Source: Streptomyces yatensis
Lineage (GTDB): Bacteria > Actinomycetota > Actinomycetes > Streptomycetales > Streptomycetaceae
Assembly: GCF_018069625.1 (NCBI RefSeq)
Contig: NZ_CP072941.1
Span: 10,230,001-10,294,000, forward strand
Length of the DNA stretch: 64,000 nucleotides
Reading direction: 5' to 3'
Positions 60,311 to 64,000 of the stretch are shown here, piece by piece (within the stretch, counting starts at the first letter, position 1; each line of letters starts with the position of its first letter). The notes under the pieces were generated by a model, which had not been told where the DNA came from, searched no databases, and saw only the letters and a list, made by a program, of their open reading frames with translations. Position numbers and translations under genes: made by a program.

Positions 60311-61420
60311 CCTGCCAGGACCCGTCGCCACCGCACCGCTGCTCGGTATCTGCTGGGTGGCGCAGTGGATGTTGCCGCCGCCGAGGAGGAGTTCGCGGGT
60401 GGGGAGGCCGACGACCGTGTGGTGCGGGTGGATCCTGGCGAGGCGGGCGAGGGCTTCGTCGTCGTGTTCGGGGTCGAGCAGGGGGACGAAGAGGTGGTCC
60501 TCCGTGGCGTAGAAGTTGGTGTAGGAGGCGGCGAGCCGGGGGCGTGGCGCGGTGCCGGTGGCCGGGACTTGGTGACGGTCGATGCCTCGAAGCTCGGCCT
60601 CGGTGGCGTGCAGCGGGCCGGGCAGCGGCAGTTTCTCCACCTGGAGGGTACGGCCTCTGGCGTCCTGGACGTTTCTGAGCTCTTCCAGGGCGCGTGCGCT
60701 GCGCTCGTACTGGGGGTCGCTCGTGTCGTCAGTCCAGGTCAGACAGACCACCCCGGGGGCGGCGAAGCACGCCATGTTGTCCACGTGGCCGCGCGTCCCA
60801 TCGTAGGCGAGGCCCCACTCGATCCACACGGTGCGGGTCACTCCGAGGTAGGCCTCCATGAGGTGATGCATGGCGGTGCGTGAGGGGGCGTCGTTGCGGG
60901 CGGGGTCGAGCAGGGTCTCGGCCGTGACGAGGGCGGTTCCCTCTCCGTCGACGTGGAAGGAGCCGCCCTCCAGCACGAGCGGGGCGGGGTAGCGGTCGGT
61001 GGCGGTGAGGTCGAGCACCCTTCGGGCGTACTGGTCGTCGGTGGCCCAGTACGGGTAGCGGTTGCCGTAGCCGTTGAAGGCGAAGTCCACGCCGCGACGC
61101 CGCCCAGTGCCGTCGACCACGAAGGTGGGGGCGATGTCCCGGGCCCAGCCCAGCCAACTGGTCATCTCCACCACGCGGACGCGGGAGTCGAGGCGGGAGC
61201 GGGCGTGTGCGTACTGGTCGCCGGTGACCGTGACGGTGACTTCCTCCCCGGTGTCCGCGACGGCGTTGGCGAGGGCCGCGAGGGCGCGCTGCGCGGGGCG
61301 GGCTCCTTCGCGCCAGAGGTAACCGTTCTGCGGCCACGCCATCCAGCATCCGTCGTGCGGCTCCCATTCCGCCGGCATGCGGAAGCCGTCCGCGGCGGGC
61401 GTGCTGTCCACGGTCCTCAT
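60287..61420 (-). CDS. aguA: Agmatine deiminase family protein, IS-altered 3' end
   Basis: 377 residues. Peptidyl-arginine deiminase-like fold: MPAEWEPHDGCWMAWPQNGY, WARDIAPTFVVDGTG, LVLEGGSFHVDGEGTALVTA, DGTRGHVDNMACF and catalytic Cys in LLGGGNIHCATQQIP. Converts agmatine to N-carbamoylputrescine and ammonia. ATG overlaps the upstream membrane protein stop (ATGA). The last roughly 15-20 residues after QQIP come from the adjacent IS5 remnant, which supplies the stop; the catalytic domain is whole. Confidence 0.9.
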   Translation of the reverse strand: MRTVDSTPAADGFRMPAEWEPHDGCWMAWPQNGYLWREGARPAQRALAALANAVADTGEEVTVTVTGDQYAHARSRLDSRVRVVEMTSWLGWARDIAPTFVVDGTGRRRGVDFAFNGYGNRYPYWATDDQYARRVLDLTATDRYPAPLVLEGGSFHVDGEGTALVTAETLLDPARNDAPSRTAMHHLMEAYLGVTRTVWIEWGLAYDGTRGHVDNMACFAAPGVVCLTWTDDTSDPQYERSARALEELRNVQDARGRTLQVEKLPLPGPLHATEAELRGIDRHQVPATGTAPRPRLAASYTNFYATEDHLFVPLLDPEHDDEALARLARIHPHHTVVGLPTRELLLGGGNIHCATQQIPSSGAVATGPGRGRAVRDQ

Positions 61421-62148
61421 CGCGCACCCCCTCGGTGGCGTTCGAGGACGGAGGCGACCGACGGCGGCGCAGGCTCGGCCTCCCGCGTCCGCGAAGGCAC
61501 GTGGGCGGTGATACGGGTGCGCGCGTTCCTGCGGTGGCGCACCATCCACACGACGAGCGGGATGAGGACGGCGAATTCCAGCGGTGGCGTGAGCGAGGCG
61601 GCCGTGGACACCGGCAGCGTCAGCACGAGCAGAACACGCGCCACGGCCTCTGCCATGAGTCCGGCACCGCATACCAGCGTCTCCGTGCGGTGCGCACGGA
61701 GCAGGATCGGGTCGTGCAACGGTTGACCGTGCAGCCTGCCGGCCAGATAGACGGTGGCGGGCGTGGCGGTGAGGCAGCTTGTGAGGAACACGAATCCGGC
61801 GAGGGCGCTGATCAGTGGGTCACGCAGGAGCAGCGGCTGGGGTTCGGAGGTCACGGTGGCGAAGGCGGCCGAAAATCCGTACATCAGGAGCATGGCAAGG
61901 GCCAGGCCGTCGGCACGCCGGTCGTGCAGGACGGTGGCGGCGAGATAGAGGGCCGCCACTGCGGTCGCGGTCAGGAGCGCGGGGAGTGTGGCCAGGCCCG
62001 CGAGGAGGCAGCCGTAGTACGCAAGGGGTGAGACGCCCAGGTCGAGGGCCAATCGGGCCAGGCGGCCGAGGCGGCGCGGGCGCGCGGGTGCCGACGGCCG
62101 GGCCGGCCGCGGTACTGAAGGCGAAGAGGTCGGCTCCGACGGGTCCAT
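61417..62148 (-). CDS. VC0807-like membrane protein
   Basis: 243 residues, about six TM helices (GVSPLAYYGCLLAGLATLPA, LLTATAVAALYLAATVLHDR, LALAMLLMYGFSAAFATVTS and others), Pro-rich N-terminus and a charged tail. The pattern is that of VC0807/IspZ-like integral proteins. It forms a two-gene operon with aguA (ATGA overlap), so it may move agmatine or a related amine (inference). Divergent from tetR at 62251 with tandem operators between. Confidence 0.75.
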   Translation of the reverse strand: MDPSEPTSSPSVPRPARPSAPARPRRLGRLARLALDLGVSPLAYYGCLLAGLATLPALLTATAVAALYLAATVLHDRRADGLALAMLLMYGFSAAFATVTSEPQPLLLRDPLISALAGFVFLTSCLTATPATVYLAGRLHGQPLHDPILLRAHRTETLVCGAGLMAEAVARVLLVLTLPVSTAASLTPPLEFAVLIPLVVWMVRHRRNARTRITAHVPSRTREAEPAPPSVASVLERHRGGAR

Positions 62149-62194
62149 GGTTTCTCCTGATCCTGGTCACCGGGACGGCGGGCTGAGCGTCAGC

Positions 62195-62240
62195 TTTTTT
62201 AGCATCTCCGTGCTAAAAAAATGGTAGCACGGTCGTGCTA
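62195..62240 (+). promoter_or_regulatory. Tandem TetR operators TAGCAY-N4-GTGCTA
   Basis: First: TAGCAT-CTCC-GTGCTA (62200-62215), extended by T and A runs to TTTTTTAGCA / TGCTAAAAAA (62195-62220). Second: TAGCAC-GGTC-GTGCTA (62225-62240). Centres are 25 bp apart. The second overlaps TATAAA (62239-62244), a -10 seven bases from the tetR ATG, hence probably leaderless tetR mRNA. Confidence 0.85.
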
Positions 62241-62250
62241 TAAAAGTCGG

Positions 62251-62859
62251 ATGCCGAAGATAGTGGATCCTGAGCAGCGCCGCCGCGACGTCGTGGACGC
62301 CGTCTTCCGGGTCGTGGCCCGCGGCGGCATCCAGCAGGCCACACTCCGGAACGTCGCCGCCGAGGCCGGCCTCGCCGTCGGGTCCGTACGGCACTACTTC
62401 GCCAGCCACCGTGAGCTCCTGATGGCCGCGGCCCGCGAGATGGTGCGCCGGGTGGACGTCCGAGTGGCGGCCCAGCGGGAGCGGCGGCACCCCGGGGACG
62501 ACCCGTACCTGGTGGCGCAGGAGGTGGCGGGTCAGTTCCTGCCGCTCGACGCGGCGCGCGCCGACGAGACCGCGGTCTGGCTGGACTTCGTCGCGGCTGC
62601 CCGCACCGACCCCGCCCTGGGCGAGATCGCCGCCGAACTTCACGACGGGCTGCGGGCCGTCGCCGGGCGTCTGCTGCACCGTCTGGGCGTGGACGATCCG
62701 GTGGCGGCGGAGCATCTCGCCGCAGTACTCGATGGACTCACCCTCGGCGCGACGCTCCACCCCGACCGCCTGACTCCGGACACCATTCAGGCCGTCCTGT
62801 ACCGGCACCTGACCCAACTGCTCGGCGCGGCAAACGAATCCGAGCATCCCGACATCTAG
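62251..62859 (+). CDS. TetR-family regulator of aguA operon
   Basis: 202 residues. TetR HTH DAVFRVVARGGIQQATLRNV and AAEAGLAVGSVRHYFASHRE, C-terminal domain of the BetI-like group (VRHYFxSHxELL is frequent there). ATG 62251 has no ribosome site, in line with a leaderless transcript from the overlapping -10. Divergent from the membrane protein-aguA operon, with two operators in between; an amine or agmatine ligand is a reasonable guess. Confidence 0.92.
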   Translation: MPKIVDPEQRRRDVVDAVFRVVARGGIQQATLRNVAAEAGLAVGSVRHYFASHRELLMAAAREMVRRVDVRVAAQRERRHPGDDPYLVAQEVAGQFLPLDAARADETAVWLDFVAAARTDPALGEIAAELHDGLRAVAGRLLHRLGVDDPVAAEHLAAVLDGLTLGATLHPDRLTPDTIQAVLYRHLTQLLGAANESEHPDI

Positions 62860-63154
62860 GTGCACGCGCGGCAGGCTCCGGGGCCTTCCACGCAGCCCAA
62901 GCGCGACGGCGCTCAGGAAGGCCGCACGCCGGGGCCTCGGTGGTGTGGTCCAGCTCGCTCAACCACGCTTCCAGGCGCTGCCGGAGGTTCTCGATGGCGG
63001 CCGCGACGTCCGCACTGACACTCAAACCTCGACCCCGGCCGATCGCGGGCAGCCGCCCTGCTCCAGGTGTGCCGCAAGGCCGTGCACACCGACGCCGCCG
63101 GGCAGGCCCTGCACCGGCTCCTGGAGGCAGGAGGCCTCAAGGGCCGCATCGAGC
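62860..63154 (+). other. Intergenic region, short fragments only
   Basis: 295 bp. A plus-strand stretch near 63067-63165 (VHTDAAGQALHRLLEAGGLK) looks like an alcohol dehydrogenase-type C-terminal scrap, but nothing longer can be supported. Confidence 0.4.
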
Positions 63155-64000
63155 TCATGTTCCAGGTGTGTTGTCCTGAGTTCCCCCGTCTCCGTGTTTC
63201 TGCAGCCGCAGGAACGCGTCGGCATAGGGGGAGTCGGCGGCGAGGGTGTAGGTGACGATGGTCAGGCCGGGGTCGGCGGGGATTTCCAGAGCGTCGTAGT
63301 CGAGGTCGAGGTCGCCGACGGCAGAGTGGTGGAAGAGCTGCCTGCCGCTGCGGTAGTACTCGACGTCGTGTGCGACCCAGCGCCGAGCGAACTCGTCGCT
63401 GTGAGCGGTGAGTTCATCAACGAGGTCGGCGAGGCCGGCGTTGCCGGGGGTGCGGCCGGCTTCGGTGCGCAGGCTGCCGACGGCATCGTGGGCGATGCCG
63501 TCCCAGTCGCGGTAGAAGTGCCGGGCGCGGGGGTCGAGGAAGACGAAGCGTGCCAGGTTGGGCGGCCGCTCGCTGGTGTCGAGAGCGTCCGCGTACAGCG
63601 CGCGGGCGAGCTGGTTGGTGGCGAGGACGTCGAGGTGGGCGTTGCGGACGAAGGCGGCGGCGCCGGTCATGGCGTCGAGGATCTGCTGGAGGCTGTCGCG
63701 CACGTGTGAGGTGCCGCCGTCGCGGTCGGCGGTGTGATGCGGGGTGCCGGCCGCGCGGACGAGTGCGGCCAGGTGGGCGCGTTCGACGTCGTCGAGCTGG
63801 AGGGCTCGGGCGATGCTGTCGAGGATCTCCTCGGAGACGCCGCCGACGTTGCCGCGTTCCAGACGGGTGTAGTACTCGACGCTGATCGACGCGAGCTGGG
63901 CGACCTCCGCGCGGCGCAGGCCGCTGACCTGGCGTCGTCCGCCGAAGTCGGGCAGGCCGGCCTGCTGGGGTGTGATGCGGGCTCGGCGGCTGGTGAGGAA
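63155..64000 (-). CDS. XRE regulator with MmyB-like domain, 5'-partial
   Basis: About 282 residues visible; the start lies just past the right edge. N-terminal XRE helix-turn-helix (GLRRAEVAQLASISVEYYTR, then LERGNVGGVSEEILDSIARA), followed by the MmyB-like ligand-binding PAS-type domain with NAHLDVLATNQLARALYADA, VFLDPRARHFYRDWDGIAHD and FHHSAVGDLDLDYDALEI. These Streptomyces regulators often control an adjacent divergent SDR gene, which would lie outside the window. Confidence 0.9.
   Translation of the reverse strand, partial: FLTSRRARITPQQAGLPDFGGRRQVSGLRRAEVAQLASISVEYYTRLERGNVGGVSEEILDSIARALQLDDVERAHLAALVRAAGTPHHTADRDGGTSHVRDSLQQILDAMTGAAAFVRNAHLDVLATNQLARALYADALDTSERPPNLARFVFLDPRARHFYRDWDGIAHDAVGSLRTEAGRTPGNAGLADLVDELTAHSDEFARRWVAHDVEYYRSGRQLFHHSAVGDLDLDYDALEIPADPGLTIVTYTLAADSPYADAFLRLQKHGDGGTQDNTPGT

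Noticed and set aside
1..64000. CRISPR array, tRNA or rRNA genes, riboswitches
   Set aside because: No regularly spaced repeats, no cloverleaf with CCA-type end, and no conserved riboswitch core were seen.
1..64000. Antibiotic biosynthetic gene cluster
   Set aside because: No PKS, NRPS, terpene or RiPP core genes; enzymes fit catabolism and stress response.

Overview
The window is high-GC (about 70%) actinobacterial chromosome, almost certainly Streptomyces or a close relative. The grounds are third-position G/C bias, GTG and TTG starts next to GGAGG-type ribosome sites, rare TTA leucine codons, and gene families typical of that group (HelR, an Mca-like amidase, SpoIIE-type PP2C phosphatase, MmyB-like XRE, CGNR zinc-finger regulators, Tat lipoprotein). 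Many decayed transposons and gene fragments from 38 kb onward suggest a variable chromosome-arm region. No tRNA, rRNA or CRISPR array was seen.

0-9.4 kb: a tightly overlapping operon (several ATGA/GTGA junctions). It encodes a transporter (cut by the window edge), a three-subunit molybdenum hydroxylase with a CoxG-like helper, an isochorismatase-fold amidase, an N-formylmaleamate deformylase-like hydrolase, a MarR regulator and a maleate isomerase. The last enzymes match the lower nicotinate pathway (NicD, NicF, NicE), so I read it as most of a nicotinate or related N-heteroaromatic degradation operon. The 6-hydroxynicotinate monooxygenase and ring-opening dioxygenase are not in the window.

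9.8-29.2 kb: small regulator/enzyme modules, mostly divergent pairs with visible palindromic operators. They include TetR/quinone oxidoreductase, MBL hydrolase/CGNR, TetR/MBL hydrolase and DsbA-like/HxlR. The region also has HelR, a PP2C phosphatase, a secreted alginate-lyase-like protein with a TTA codon, and azoreductase. Two MerR regulators are fused to enzyme domains (PrxQ-type peroxiredoxin; methyltransferase), each behind a long-spacer MerR-type promoter.

29.5-36.8 kb: an IclR-controlled catabolic operon: VOC ring-cleavage dioxygenase-like protein, FAH-family hydrolase, two alpha/beta hydrolases, quinone oxidoreductase and FAD monooxygenase. It looks like a complete aromatic meta-cleavage route of unknown substrate.

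37-47.6 kb: more regulator/enzyme pairs (LysR/acetyltransferase, LysR/SDR, CGNR/MFS-epoxide hydrolase) among IS5, hemerythrin and Tn3 remnants.

48.6-52.65 kb: nested transposons. An IS30-family element with about 44-bp terminal inverted repeats is split by a 2,766-bp IS481-type element. The inserted element has matching TGT...ACA ends and target duplication, and carries an intact marR-SDR gene pair as passengers.

52.7-64 kb: a scrap region (Tn3, tyrosine integrase, DUF6262, DUF6042, nSTAND and IS5 fragments) around intact TetR/MFS, lipoprotein, GNAT, agmatine deiminase plus VC0807-type membrane protein, and TetR genes. A 5'-partial XRE regulator runs off the right edge.
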